Shown here: positions 1 through 7,154 of the stretch, piece by piece
Position numbering within the stretch: position 1 is the stretch's first letter
Layout: every line of letters begins with the position of its first letter
Source: Bacteroidota bacterium
Lineage (GTDB): Bacteria; Bacteroidota; Rhodothermia; Rhodothermales; Bin80
Length of the DNA stretch: 11,248 nucleotides
NCBI GenBank assembly: GCA_026702635.1
Contig: JAPPBZ010000216.1
Location: forward strand, 1-11,248
Reading direction: 5' to 3'
Made by a program: the position numbers and the translations under genes
Notes under the pieces: generated by a model
The model's input: the letters and a program-made list of their open reading frames with translations, nothing else
Database searches by the model: none
What the model was told of the DNA's origin: nothing

Positions 1-53
1 AGAGCGCCTGCCTTACAAGCAGGAGGCCGGGGGTTCAAATCCCTCACCGCCCA
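1..53 (+). tRNA. tRNA-Val (anticodon TAC), 5' part cut off by the window edge
   Basis: The anticodon arm is intact: stem CCTGC (7-11) pairs with GCAGG (19-23) around the loop CTTACAA, giving anticodon TAC at 14-16, which reads valine GUA codons. The T arm follows, with GGGGG pairing to CCCTC (one G-U) around TTCAAAT. The 3' acceptor strand ACCGCCC and discriminator A end at 53. The next bases are CAT, so the CCA tail is not encoded and must be added after transcription. The 5' acceptor strand and most of the D arm lie outside the window. Confidence 0.93.
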
Positions 54-96
54 CATTCGTTAGATTTTGCGCCTAGGGCTGCCGTGCTTGCAGCTC

Positions 97-105
97 TGGT
101 ACAAT
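97..105 (+). promoter_or_regulatory. Candidate extended -10 promoter element for the exported-protein gene
   Basis: TGG followed by TACAAT (100-105) fits an extended -10 box (TGn-TATAAT) and lies 28 bp upstream of the ATG at 134. No good -35 box is found at the right spacing, which an extended -10 can tolerate. Read-through from the tRNA gene is the alternative. Confidence 0.35.
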
Positions 106-133
106 AGCCTTTTTCCCTGCCAAGAGGTCCGAA

Positions 134-679
134 ATGAAAAATTTGTTTTTGATCGCAGTCGCTCTTACTCTCTCCTTTTCGGTGCAGCCGGTAACTCTCG
201 CTCAGATATTTGAAGATGTTCTGTCCGAGCCGGAAAGCGTTCAGCAGGTTGCGGACATCGCGTTATTGGGCGATAGTAATGTCGTTATTGAGCTATTGGA
301 TGGGGAGGAAATTGTCCACAAGTTTTCTCTGGCTGGCCCCGACGTACAGGTTGCAAGCGGAGCAGGGTTTATTTTCGCGATCAGTGATCTGAATTCACCG
401 ACAGTTGGTGGGTTAGTTGGAGACGAGGAAGTCTCCTTTGCTGGAGATTTGCAACTCATTACCATACCACTTAACCCTGAAGAATCTCAAATTACATCTA
501 CCCGTGTCACTGCGCGCAACGCATTCGTCGAAATCCGAACCGAAATGACCGCGGATACACTTGCATGGGAGCCTATCGTTGCCCCCAAAAGAGAAGACCT
601 CCCTCTGAACCAAAGAGCGGACTATATCCGGGCAATCCAAGAACAAGTGCGAATACGCAGGGGTCAATTACCTAGGTAG
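134..679 (+). CDS. Exported protein of unknown function (181 aa)
   Basis: I do not recognise the family. The N-terminus is a clear Sec-type signal peptide: MKN, then a hydrophobic core to about residue 18, and a plausible cleavage site after A23 (TLA|Q). There is no lipobox cysteine, so the mature protein (about 158 aa) is expected in the periplasm. It is acidic and rich in beta-branched and small residues to about residue 130, suggesting a beta fold. The C-terminal 30 residues look helical and basic (ADYIRAIQEQVRIRRGQ). No further membrane segment or cysteine pair is seen. AGAGG at 123-127 is a Shine-Dalgarno sequence 6 bp before the ATG and supports this start. The gene runs alone, downstream of the tRNA and convergent with the helicase cluster. 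Coding status is well supported, function unknown. Confidence 0.75.
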   Translation: MKNLFLIAVALTLSFSVQPVTLAQIFEDVLSEPESVQQVADIALLGDSNVVIELLDGEEIVHKFSLAGPDVQVASGAGFIFAISDLNSPTVGGLVGDEEVSFAGDLQLITIPLNPEESQITSTRVTARNAFVEIRTEMTADTLAWEPIVAPKREDLPLNQRADYIRAIQEQVRIRRGQLPR

Positions 680-685
680 TGTCCA

Positions 686-705
686 ACGACAATTGTTTTT
701 GTCGT
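686..705. terminator. Stem-loop between convergent genes, possible bidirectional terminator
   Basis: ACGACAA (686-692) and TTGTCGT (699-705) form a perfect 7-bp stem with a 6-nt loop, starting 7 nt after the stop codon of the exported-protein gene. There is no run of T after the stem on either strand, so this is not a classical intrinsic terminator. Its place between two converging transcripts makes a role in 3'-end formation plausible. Confidence 0.4.
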
Positions 706-766
706 CGAGTAATCGTGCCTGCGGACCGTACCGACTTCCTCACATTCTATAAGACCCATCCCCAGA

Positions 767-2236
767 TCATTTTCGGGATCTTCGCTTGTGCGGCTTGTTC
801 TTTTGCTCGTCTCTAGGTCGCTGCTTGCGTGGTTGCATCCGCATCTGATTCAGTTCATCAACAAGCATCGCCATCAACTCAGGCTCCTCCTCGGCTAGAG
901 TCTTCACCATCGGCACAAACTGAACCAGCCGCTCCCGCTCTAGGTTGGTTTTACCTCGCAACTTTTCTTCAAGTACAACCGTGACTCGCTGTGACGTACG
1001 CGCAGCAACTTCTTCGGGGGTTGGTAACTGTCGTTTTTCCATCTGAATATCAAATCGATGTGCAATTGCTTTAAGTTGTGATTCCTCTTCCCAAGCTGCA
1101 AGTGTGATTGCTACACCTGCCTTGCCGGCTCGGGCCGTTCTGCCGGTACGATGGATGTAAAGTTGCGGCTCTAGTGGCACTTCGTACTGGAATACATGAC
1201 TGAGCTCAGAGATGTCGATCCCCCTCGCCGCCACATCGGTCGCCACAAGAAGACGGATACGCCGCTGCCGTAATTGGCTCATTACCTTCTCTCGTGCCCC
1301 TTGGGAATAGTCACCACTAATGGCCCCAACACTGAACCCGTAATTACTTAAAAAATCCGTCAGAAAAGAAACCTCACGCCGGGTATTTGTGAATATGATC
1401 GCGGAATCCGGGTTTTCATACTCAACCAATCTGGATAATGCACGCGCGCGATCCATCGGATCCCGCACGGTGTAATAACGATGATCAATCGTCGCTACAC
1501 CAACACCGTCCGCACTAAGCCCAAGAAACCGGGGTTCGTCCAGGAATTCCTTTCCCAGTAATCGGACCTTTGGTGGCATGGTTGCACTGAACATGCACGA
1601 CTGACGCGTCTGCGGCAAATAGGACTTTAAGGCTACCATCGCAGGATAGAAGCCCATTGAGAGCATTTCGTCTGCCTCATCAAGAATAAACGCTCGGATC
1701 TTCTTCAGTGTGAATGTGCGGCGCTCCAGGTGATCCAGAATCCGCCCCGGTGTGCCGATGACAACCTGCGATCCTCCTTTGAGCCCACTCAACTGCCTTT
1801 TATATCCTACTCCGCCATAAACCAGAGTGCCTTTGAGCGTTTCCGGGATCGGATTCACTCGCTTGAATTCATCGTAAATCTGACCTGCCAACTCTCTTGT
1901 CGGCGTAAGCACAAGTGCCTGGGTCTCACGTATGGAGGGGTCCAGGCTGTCAAAAAGAGGCAAAAGAAAAGCTCCTGTCTTGCCAGATCCTGTACGCGAC
2001 TGCACGACCAGATCCTGCCCGGAAGCCATATAGGGGATCGAATGTGCCTGAACTGGCATCAGGCCCGGCCAACCACTCTTTTCAAACGCAGCACGCGCGC
2101 CAGCACCCAGCGAATCTGGCGTTGCCTGCTCAACCTCAGGATCCAATCTGTCAAAGCTGCGCTCCGCCGCAGACTCGCGACTGGACTGCTGAGCCTTCGA
2201 TGAAAAATCCAAGCGTGTTGTAAAAGGCTTCGTCAC
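767..2236 (-). CDS. DEAD-box ATP-dependent RNA helicase (489 aa)
   Basis: An RNA-dependent ATPase that unwinds short RNA duplexes, probably in ribosome assembly or RNA decay. All core motifs are present in order: Q motif around residues 56-64 (GWPGLMPVQ), Walker A SRTGSGKT (80-87), PTRELAGQ (112-119), GTPGR (161-165), DEAD (186-189), SAT (217-219), TNTRR (284-288), TDVAARGID (333-341) and HRTGRTARAG (362-371). About 100 further residues follow, ending in a basic tail (465-489, rich in R and K) typical of RNA-binding extensions. The start is GTG at 2236, only 3 bp after the fabG stop, with no strong Shine-Dalgarno, which suggests translational coupling. As last gene of the cluster it occupies the usual acpP position. 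RhlE-, CshA- and DeaD-like assignments cannot be separated by eye, so no symbol is given. Confidence 0.95.
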   Translation of the reverse strand: MTKPFTTRLDFSSKAQQSSRESAAERSFDRLDPEVEQATPDSLGAGARAAFEKSGWPGLMPVQAHSIPYMASGQDLVVQSRTGSGKTGAFLLPLFDSLDPSIRETQALVLTPTRELAGQIYDEFKRVNPIPETLKGTLVYGGVGYKRQLSGLKGGSQVVIGTPGRILDHLERRTFTLKKIRAFILDEADEMLSMGFYPAMVALKSYLPQTRQSCMFSATMPPKVRLLGKEFLDEPRFLGLSADGVGVATIDHRYYTVRDPMDRARALSRLVEYENPDSAIIFTNTRREVSFLTDFLSNYGFSVGAISGDYSQGAREKVMSQLRQRRIRLLVATDVAARGIDISELSHVFQYEVPLEPQLYIHRTGRTARAGKAGVAITLAAWEEESQLKAIAHRFDIQMEKRQLPTPEEVAARTSQRVTVVLEEKLRGKTNLERERLVQFVPMVKTLAEEEPELMAMLVDELNQMRMQPRKQRPRDEQKNKPHKRRSRK

Positions 2237-2239
2237 AAA

Positions 2240-2968
2240 CTACATAGATAAGCCGCCATCAACACCAAGAGTCTGTCCAGTAATGTAGGACGCTTCCTTG
2301 GATGCCAAAAACAGTACAGGTGCGGCGATTTCCTCTGGCATTGCTGTGCGGCGAACAGGAACACCCCTTAATAAACTCTCTTTTTCCTTCGGGTTAATGG
2401 CTTCCGTCATATCCGTCTCTACAAACCCAGGGGCAACCACATTCACGGTAACCCCGCGTGTTGCAAGCTCCTTGGCTAAACTTTTTGAGAGACCAACAAT
2501 GCCCGCCTTGGAGGCAGCATAGTTTGCCTGACCCGCATTCCCGATGCGACCAACTACGGAAGAGATATTAATGATACGGCCATAGCGCTGGCGCATCATT
2601 GTTCGGCAAACCGCTTTACTATAATTAAATACACTCTTGAGGTTTGCATTAATGACCTGATCCCAATCGGATTCGCTCATACGCATCATCAAGTTATCAC
2701 GCGTAATCCCTGCGTTGTTCACCAAAATATCGATACCACCCCAAGCTTTTACCACCTGCTCGACGACCTGTGATGCGGCATGAATGTCTGCCGCATCACA
2801 CTGAAAGGCAAGTCCACTAATCTCTTTCTTCAACTCCTCTGCTACTTCCGTACTGCTTCGATAAGTAAACGCAACCTGTGCTCCTTGATGCGCAAATGCT
2901 TCAACGATTGCGCGACCAATGCCGCGTGTTCCACCGGTCACCAGAATACGTGATTTATTGAATTCCAT
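2240..2968 (-). CDS. fabG: 3-oxoacyl-[acyl-carrier-protein] reductase FabG (242 aa)
   Basis: NADPH-dependent reductase that turns 3-oxoacyl-ACP into 3-hydroxyacyl-ACP in the elongation cycle of type II fatty acid synthesis, in the cytoplasm. It is a short-chain dehydrogenase/reductase of standard length. The Rossmann cofactor motif TGGTRGIG is at 11-18, NNAG at 84-87, and the catalytic tetrad N109, S137, Y150 and K154 is complete (YxxxK in the context NYAASKAG). PG at 180-181 and the C-terminal TGQTLGVDGG are typical of FabG. The start is ATG at 2968, 13 bp after the fabD stop, with no clear Shine-Dalgarno. SDR enzymes are functionally broad, but the fabH-fabD context makes FabG the firm choice. 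Confidence 0.96.
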   Translation of the reverse strand: MEFNKSRILVTGGTRGIGRAIVEAFAHQGAQVAFTYRSSTEVAEELKKEISGLAFQCDAADIHAASQVVEQVVKAWGGIDILVNNAGITRDNLMMRMSESDWDQVINANLKSVFNYSKAVCRTMMRQRYGRIINISSVVGRIGNAGQANYAASKAGIVGLSKSLAKELATRGVTVNVVAPGFVETDMTEAINPKEKESLLRGVPVRRTAMPEEIAAPVLFLASKEASYITGQTLGVDGGLSM

Positions 2969-2981
2969 GTTTATTGCTAAG

Positions 2982-3923
2982 TCAATCGGATAGGAACGCT
3001 GCTACTGCCCCTGCGGTTGCGATTGAAATCACAACCGTTCTGCGCCCCAATGTCTTACGAACCAAACCATTGAGAACACGCCCAGGTCCCACCTCAATAA
3101 AACTTATGTTCTCTGGCATATTTTGGAGCAACTGGTACCAACGTACAGGACTGGTAAGCTGCTCAAGCATTCGGGCTCGGATATGTTCTGGGTCTAAAGC
3201 TGGCTGTGCGGTCACATTCAGGTAAATCGGGCACACGGGAGGCCGCAATGTCACTTTTGCCAATTCCTGTGCCATCACCTCACGTGCACTTAGAACCAAT
3301 GGGGAGTGGAATGCCCCGCTTACGGGAAGCTGAACAAGTTTTTTCGCTCCCGCTTCCTTGAGAATCTCTTCCGCGGCACGTAATGCTGCAGTATCCCCGG
3401 AAATCACCATTTGCTGGGGGGCATTGTAGTTTGCACACACCGCGATGGATTCCGCAGAACTAACCTCTCTACATGCGGCATCCACAACTTCACCCGAGAG
3501 TCCGATCACAGCGGTCATCCCTGCAGAACGCCTTCTCCCCGCCATCGCCATGAGTTCTCCCCTGCGACGCACCAAGCGCAGTCCATCTTCGAATGAAAGC
3601 GCTCCACATGCGTGCAGTGCACCGTATTCCCCCACGCTGTGACCAGCGACAAGGTCAGGAGCCAGATCGAGGGCTGCCAAGATTGCTATGGAATGTGTGT
3701 ACAGTGCGGGCTGGCAGATTGCCGTGTCTGTTAACTTTTCCAGGGCCTGAGGATCCTCTTCGATGCTTCGAAAACAATATTCCGTAAGTGGAAATCCGAG
3801 AATCTCGTCTGCTGCCTCAAAAATAGCCCGTGACCTAGGCACCTCGTGAAATAGATCCTTGCCCATGCCGGGCACCTGGGACCCCTGCCCCGGAAACAGC
3901 GTCGCAAGTTGATTATCCGCCAT
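2982..3923 (-). CDS. fabD: Malonyl-CoA:ACP transacylase FabD (313 aa)
   Basis: Moves the malonyl group from CoA to acyl carrier protein, supplying the extender unit for fatty acid synthesis. Using the ATG at 3923 (MADNQ), the protein starts just before the conserved FPGQGSQ (residues 10-16, oxyanion-hole Gln). The nucleophile S96 lies in GHSVGEYGA, the malonate-binding arginine is near R121, and the catalytic H206 is in GAFHSPL. The length matches the family. An in-frame start at 3995 would add 24 residues not expected in FabD, so I reject it. The chosen start overlaps the 3' end of fabH by 11 bp, suggesting translational coupling. A short AAGAG upstream is only a weak ribosome-binding site. 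Confidence 0.95.
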   Translation of the reverse strand: MADNQLATLFPGQGSQVPGMGKDLFHEVPRSRAIFEAADEILGFPLTEYCFRSIEEDPQALEKLTDTAICQPALYTHSIAILAALDLAPDLVAGHSVGEYGALHACGALSFEDGLRLVRRRGELMAMAGRRRSAGMTAVIGLSGEVVDAACREVSSAESIAVCANYNAPQQMVISGDTAALRAAEEILKEAGAKKLVQLPVSGAFHSPLVLSAREVMAQELAKVTLRPPVCPIYLNVTAQPALDPEHIRARMLEQLTSPVRWYQLLQNMPENISFIEVGPGRVLNGLVRKTLGRRTVVISIATAGAVAAFLSD

Positions 3924-4938
3924 GGGATTGCTCTTTGGGGAGGTGGCTGTACGACCAGCGTAAATAGGACGCTCCCCAGGTAAACCCTCCACCAAACGCA
4001 GCGATCACAATCTTGTCTCCCTTTTTCAATTGATCCTCCCAATCATGCAGACACAGTGGTATCGTCGCTGCTGTTGTATTTCCATACCTGGAAATATTGA
4101 GCATCACGCGATCAATACCGAGCCCCATTCGACGCGCAACTGCATCTATGATACGTTGGTTTGCCTGATGAGGAACTAGGTAGCGCACATCATCTCCGGT
4201 AAGCTGATTGCGCTCCATGATTTCCGCTGCCACATCCGCCATACCCTTCACTGCAACTTTGAAGACCGCTCTACCATCCTGGTAGATATAGTGCATTTTA
4301 TTGTCTACGGTGTCGTGCGTGGCCGGATGACGGCTCCCTCCCCCCAACATGCACAGTGACTCCCAGCCGTCCCCATCCACACGGAGTACAGAGTCTATCA
4401 GGCCATATCCGTCAGGGGCCGCTTCCAGGAGCACCCCCGCTGCAGCATCCCCAAAGAGAACACATGTCTTTCGGTCGGTGTAGTCAGTAATACTGCTCAT
4501 CTTGTCTGATCCAATCACCAATACCTTTGCTGCGCGCCCACTTTCAATCAAGCCAGCTCCAGTGTTGAGTGCAAAAAGAAATCCACTACATGCCGCCGAA
4601 AGATCAAATCCCCATGCGTTACTCGCTCCAAGTTCCGCCTGGACCAGGCAGGAAGTCGCAGGAAAAGCCATGTCTGGTGTGACGGTAGCAATAATAATTG
4701 CATCAATCTCGTCCGCGGAGATCCCTCGCTTTTCCAAGATCTCCTGTCCCGCACGAGCGGCCATGTAAGATGTACCCTTTCCCTCATCCGTAAGAATCCG
4801 GCGCTCTTCTATGCCGGTTCTCGCCCTGATCCATGCGTCATTGGTATCCACCATTTCGCTCAGATCCTGATTAGTCAACCGGGTCTCCGGCAAATAGTGA
4901 CCAACCGCCGTGATCGCCGCACGTGCTTCAGGACCCAT
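3913..4938 (-). CDS. fabH: Beta-ketoacyl-ACP synthase III FabH (341 aa)
   Basis: Starts fatty acid synthesis by condensing an acyl-CoA primer with malonyl-ACP. The thiolase-fold protein has the full Cys-His-Asn triad of the KAS III class: C117 in SAACSGFLFA, H257 in VPHQANQR and N287 in RYGNTTAAT. The glycine-rich AAFGGGFTWG (313-322) marks the usual C-terminus. About 19 residues follow it, a slightly long tail that runs over the fabD start. The start is ATG at 4938, 17 bp after the plsX stop. Primer preference (acetyl or branched) cannot be read from sequence alone. Confidence 0.97.
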   Translation of the reverse strand: MGPEARAAITAVGHYLPETRLTNQDLSEMVDTNDAWIRARTGIEERRILTDEGKGTSYMAARAGQEILEKRGISADEIDAIIIATVTPDMAFPATSCLVQAELGASNAWGFDLSAACSGFLFALNTGAGLIESGRAAKVLVIGSDKMSSITDYTDRKTCVLFGDAAAGVLLEAAPDGYGLIDSVLRVDGDGWESLCMLGGGSRHPATHDTVDNKMHYIYQDGRAVFKVAVKGMADVAAEIMERNQLTGDDVRYLVPHQANQRIIDAVARRMGLGIDRVMLNISRYGNTTAATIPLCLHDWEDQLKKGDKIVIAAFGGGFTWGASYLRWSYSHLPKEQSHGG

Positions 4939-4955
4939 GATCCGACGATTTTATT

Positions 4956-5957
4956 TTAGGGGGCCAAAGCTTTTTGAATTGCATTGGTCAAGTTGGCTTT
5001 GGCCGCCTGTGCGGCAGTCTTGATACACTCTTCTACGGCACCGGCGGTTGTGGATCCGTGCAGAATAAACACTTCTCCTTCAACTCCCAGTAGCGGACCT
5101 CCTCCACCATAATTCTCGGGATCGAATCGGCGGGCAAGCCTTGAAAGGGCTTTTTTTAACAGGGCGACCTCGCTTGGCTTTGCTTTCAATTGGTCCATCT
5201 CCTGCTGAATCATTTCCGGAACGGCCGTCATAATGCTCTCCCCAAATTTAAGGATCACATTGCCGATGAAGCCATCACACACAATGACGTCTGCCTTCTG
5301 GTGCAGAATATCACGACCTTCCACATTCCCGATAAAATTCAAATCGATGTCGTTTAGTAGAAGCTCGTGCGTGGATCGTACGAGCTCATTCCCTTTTGCC
5401 TGTTCTTCCCCAACACTCAACAGCGCAATTCGCGGATGAGCGATGTCCATCATGATCCGGGCATATGCGGACCCCATTTTTGCGAATTGCTGCAGATGTT
5501 CAGGACGGCTATCCATATTGGATCCCACATCCAGGATTGTGCAGGCACCCTTCGTCGTTGGGTAGAAGGTTGTTATGGATGGTCGAAACACGCCTGGGAG
5601 CCGGCCCAGTACAAAAAGTGAAGCCGCTGCAATCGCTCCGGTGTTGCCCGCACTCAAAAACGCATCTGCCCGACTTTCTTTATGTCTCCTGAGACCAACG
5701 TGAATGGACGAATTCGGTTTTGTACGGACAGCGGCAACCGGAGAATCCCCCATCCCTATGACCTCCGGGGCGTGAACCACTTCAATCCCCGAAACAGCTC
5801 CAAAGCTCTCCAATACGGGCTGAACGACCGTCTCTGGACCACAAAGTTGAACCTGTAACCGTCCTTTGGAAGACTGTGCTGCTCGCACGGCACCCTCCAC
5901 AATGACTGTGGGGGCTTGGTCTCCACCCATTGCATCGACTGCTACACGAATCGCCAT
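4956..5957 (-). CDS. plsX: Phosphate acyltransferase PlsX (333 aa)
   Basis: Peripheral membrane enzyme that converts acyl-ACP and phosphate to acyl-phosphate, the acyl donor for PlsY in the first step of phospholipid synthesis. Recognisable features in order are VAVDAMGGDQAP (5-16), SAGNTGA (102-108), LDVGSN (142-147), NVEG (211-214) and CDGFIGN (227-233). The length is normal for the family. The ATG at 5957 is preceded by TGAGGA only 3 nt away, a short spacing. It lies 39 bp downstream of rpmF and 17 bp upstream of fabH, matching the conserved rpmF-plsX-fabH order found across many bacterial phyla. That order coordinates membrane lipid and ribosome production. Confidence 0.97.
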   Translation of the reverse strand: MAIRVAVDAMGGDQAPTVIVEGAVRAAQSSKGRLQVQLCGPETVVQPVLESFGAVSGIEVVHAPEVIGMGDSPVAAVRTKPNSSIHVGLRRHKESRADAFLSAGNTGAIAAASLFVLGRLPGVFRPSITTFYPTTKGACTILDVGSNMDSRPEHLQQFAKMGSAYARIMMDIAHPRIALLSVGEEQAKGNELVRSTHELLLNDIDLNFIGNVEGRDILHQKADVIVCDGFIGNVILKFGESIMTAVPEMIQQEMDQLKAKPSEVALLKKALSRLARRFDPENYGGGGPLLGVEGEVFILHGSTTAGAVEECIKTAAQAAKANLTNAIQKALAP

Positions 5958-5996
5958 ATGTCCTCAGCCTAAGTTTGGGACAACCCGTGGCCTTTG

Positions 5997-6188
5997 CTAC
6001 GCGTCAGCTGGCCGCTCTACAATCTGACGGCCCCGGTACATCCCACAACTCGCACAAACACGGTGTCGCAGTTTCACGGTTTTGCCGCACTCGCATTCTA
6101 CTATGGTTGGAGCACTGAGACTGCCATAGTACACACTTCTGCGTTTGCGTGTGCGGGATTTTGAATGTTTTCTTCTTGGATTGGCCAT
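5997..6188 (-). CDS. rpmF: 50S ribosomal protein bL32 (63 aa)
   Basis: Small basic protein of the large ribosomal subunit. The N-terminus MANPRRKHSKSRTRKRR is typical for bL32, and the C-terminal HRVCASCGMYRGRQ carries the second half of the usual zinc ribbon. The first half is unusual: cysteines at 32 and 34 form CxC, not the standard CxxC, while C45 and C48 keep CxxC. The start at 6188 lies 8 bp after the yceD stop, with no clear Shine-Dalgarno. The yceD-rpmF pairing is a strong and widespread conserved neighbourhood. Confidence 0.97.
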   Translation of the reverse strand: MANPRRKHSKSRTRKRRSVYYGSLSAPTIVECECGKTVKLRHRVCASCGMYRGRQIVERPADA

Positions 6189-6196
6189 TACATTAT

Positions 6197-6676
6197 TTAT
6201 TCATGGGAATGCTCCTCACGAACAGCAAGCAACGCTGACCAGCGCTGATCTGCTTCCATGTCAGGAGCGCCAAAAACGGTTTGAATTTGTAGTTCTTCTG
6301 CTTCCGGTGCAACTTTTCTGGCGGGAATCGCCAGCATTAATGTATCGCGAATGGTCTCCGTCAAGTCGAATACACGCTGTTTCGGCTCAAGTTCAACCTG
6401 TTCAACCATGTCCTCTTCGGGTGGCTTTTGACCATAAGTGTATAACAACATCTCATGAACATTGGCAACGGACGCAACGAATTCCCGCAGCGTCCGATCA
6501 CATTCTAAACGTGCATTTGCGCAGACCTCTAACGTAACATGCACGCCCCCGTCCAATTGCTCAACCTCCAAATGTGCCTGAATTTTCGAAAACTTCGCTT
6601 GATCCAAGCCCAAATCCGAAGCAGAAACTTCAAAGCTACCTCCGTGGGGGGCGGATAGGTCAAACTTGATCATCAT
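6197..6676 (-). CDS. YceD/DUF177 family protein (159 aa)
   Basis: DUF177 (YceD) protein, nearly always encoded just upstream of rpmF and linked in other bacteria to 23S rRNA metabolism. The conserved core is visible: a beta-rich N-terminal half, then C52 and C59 with CDRTLREF, an acidic stretch around 85-95, and the helical end with DLTETIRDTLMLAIP (residues 104-118). It ends with a QRWSALL motif, without the CxxC cluster present in some other phyla. That form fits Bacteroidota-like homologues. The two possible starts, ATG at 6676 and at 6673, differ by one residue. No Shine-Dalgarno is seen. It is the first gene of the minus-strand cluster, so the leader at 6677-6800 should hold the main promoter. 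Confidence 0.9.
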   Translation of the reverse strand: MMIKFDLSAPHGGSFEVSASDLGLDQAKFSKIQAHLEVEQLDGGVHVTLEVCANARLECDRTLREFVASVANVHEMLLYTYGQKPPEEDMVEQVELEPKQRVFDLTETIRDTLMLAIPARKVAPEAEELQIQTVFGAPDMEADQRWSALLAVREEHSHE

Positions 6677-6709
6677 TTTTTTGCAAAACAGTACGGGTAA
6701 ACCTTCGAT

Positions 6710-6761
6710 CCGTGCTTCAGGTTTCCTATACCACCTGTCAGGAACAGCCCTGAAGACACGG
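6710..6761. repeat. 52-nt imperfect inverted repeat in the yceD leader
   Basis: CCGTG (6710-6714) and CTTCAGG (6715-6721) pair with CCTGAAG (6749-6755) and CACGG (6757-6761), a 12-bp stem interrupted by one bulged A at 6756. Inside it, TTCC (6723-6726) can pair with GGAA (6741-6744), and CCTG/CAGG (6734-6737 with 6740-6743 region) offers an alternative fold. It lies 34-85 bp upstream of yceD, so it could be an RNA leader element if transcription starts beyond it. An end of the neighbouring IS remnant is an alternative. Confidence 0.6.
6725..6732 (-). promoter_or_regulatory. Weak candidate -10 element for the yceD-rpmF-fab cluster
   Basis: On the minus strand, TATAGG (6725-6730) is preceded by a TGG-like GG context. 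A poor -35 (TTCAGG) lies about 18 bp upstream. It sits inside the 52-nt inverted repeat, about 50 bp before the yceD start. This is the best match in the leader but remains weak, especially if the host uses a Bacteroidota-type primary sigma factor. Confidence 0.22.
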
Positions 6762-6853
6762 CACTGCGTTACTTTGTCACCCAGGTTCTGCTAATTTTTT
6801 TGTTAATCATCTGTCAAATAACGGGAATTACTCGTTTAAGTGAAACTTCCCGG

Positions 6854-6887
6854 CCGATTTTCTGCACAAATGGGTCAATAAAATCGG
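6854..6887. repeat. 8-bp perfect inverted repeat just upstream of the transposase remnant
   Basis: CCGATTTT (6854-6861) and AAAATCGG (6880-6887) are perfect reverse complements separated by 18 bp. The right arm ends 6 bp before the eroded start codon of the IS1595-like remnant and overlaps its GGGGA ribosome-binding site. It could be part of the old element's control region, or chance. Confidence 0.4.
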
Positions 6888-6893
6888 GGAATT

Positions 6894-7146
6894 ATAACCA
6901 AGAGAAAAGGACCGGGCTCTGGAAAAAATGGGGTAAAGCTATTGGTGTTGCAAAATATCTTTCCAGCGGAAGGAACTGCTACGAAGTGGTTTGAGCCGTT
7001 TGTCTGGCCGAATGGCAGGGTAAGCCCACGCTGTGGTGGCGACAACAGGTACAGGGGAACACACAATACCACGCCGTTGCTGCCCGTGCAAGCGGTTTCT
7101 TTCGATGCAGACTCGGACGGTCATGCAAATCAAAAGATTGTGTGAA
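6894..7146 (+). pseudogene. Decayed N-terminal fragment of an IS1595-family (ISXO2-like) transposase
   Basis: Frame 1 (from 6894) reads as the start of an IS1595-type transposase: KRKGPGSGKNG (from 6900), then IFPAEGTATKWFE and WPNGRVSPRCGGDN (to about 7046). These match the usual pattern FPdeeTAekWFE..rWPnGvxCPrCGs. Near 7077 the match moves to the next frame, continuing as CCPCKRFLS and TVMQ (7078-7128), the second half of the zinc ribbon and the start of the conserved TGTVM-like motif. The start codon position holds ATA in place of ATG, downstream of a good GGGGA site. The first zinc-ribbon cysteine is now Ser (AGC at 7023). The whole DDE catalytic domain (about 200 aa) is missing. The fragment ends against the peptidase gene, so it is a dead remnant marking past insertion at the island edge. 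Confidence 0.75.
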
Positions 7147-7154
7147 CTGCTACT

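Noticed and set aside
3924..3995. 24-residue N-terminal extension of FabD from an upstream start
   Set aside because: FabD proteins begin a few residues before the PGQGSQ motif, and the extension is simply read from fabH sequence in another frame.
6789..6817. TTGACA on the minus strand (6817-6812) as -35 box for yceD
   Set aside because: The -35 is perfect, but 17 bp downstream the hexamer is TTAGCA, a poor -10, and the site is about 120 bp from the gene. Not strong enough to call.
6800..6994. 64-codon plus-strand frame over the start of the transposase remnant
   Set aside because: Its end is the other frame of the same IS1595-like sequence, and the similarity to transposases lies in the frame of 6894.
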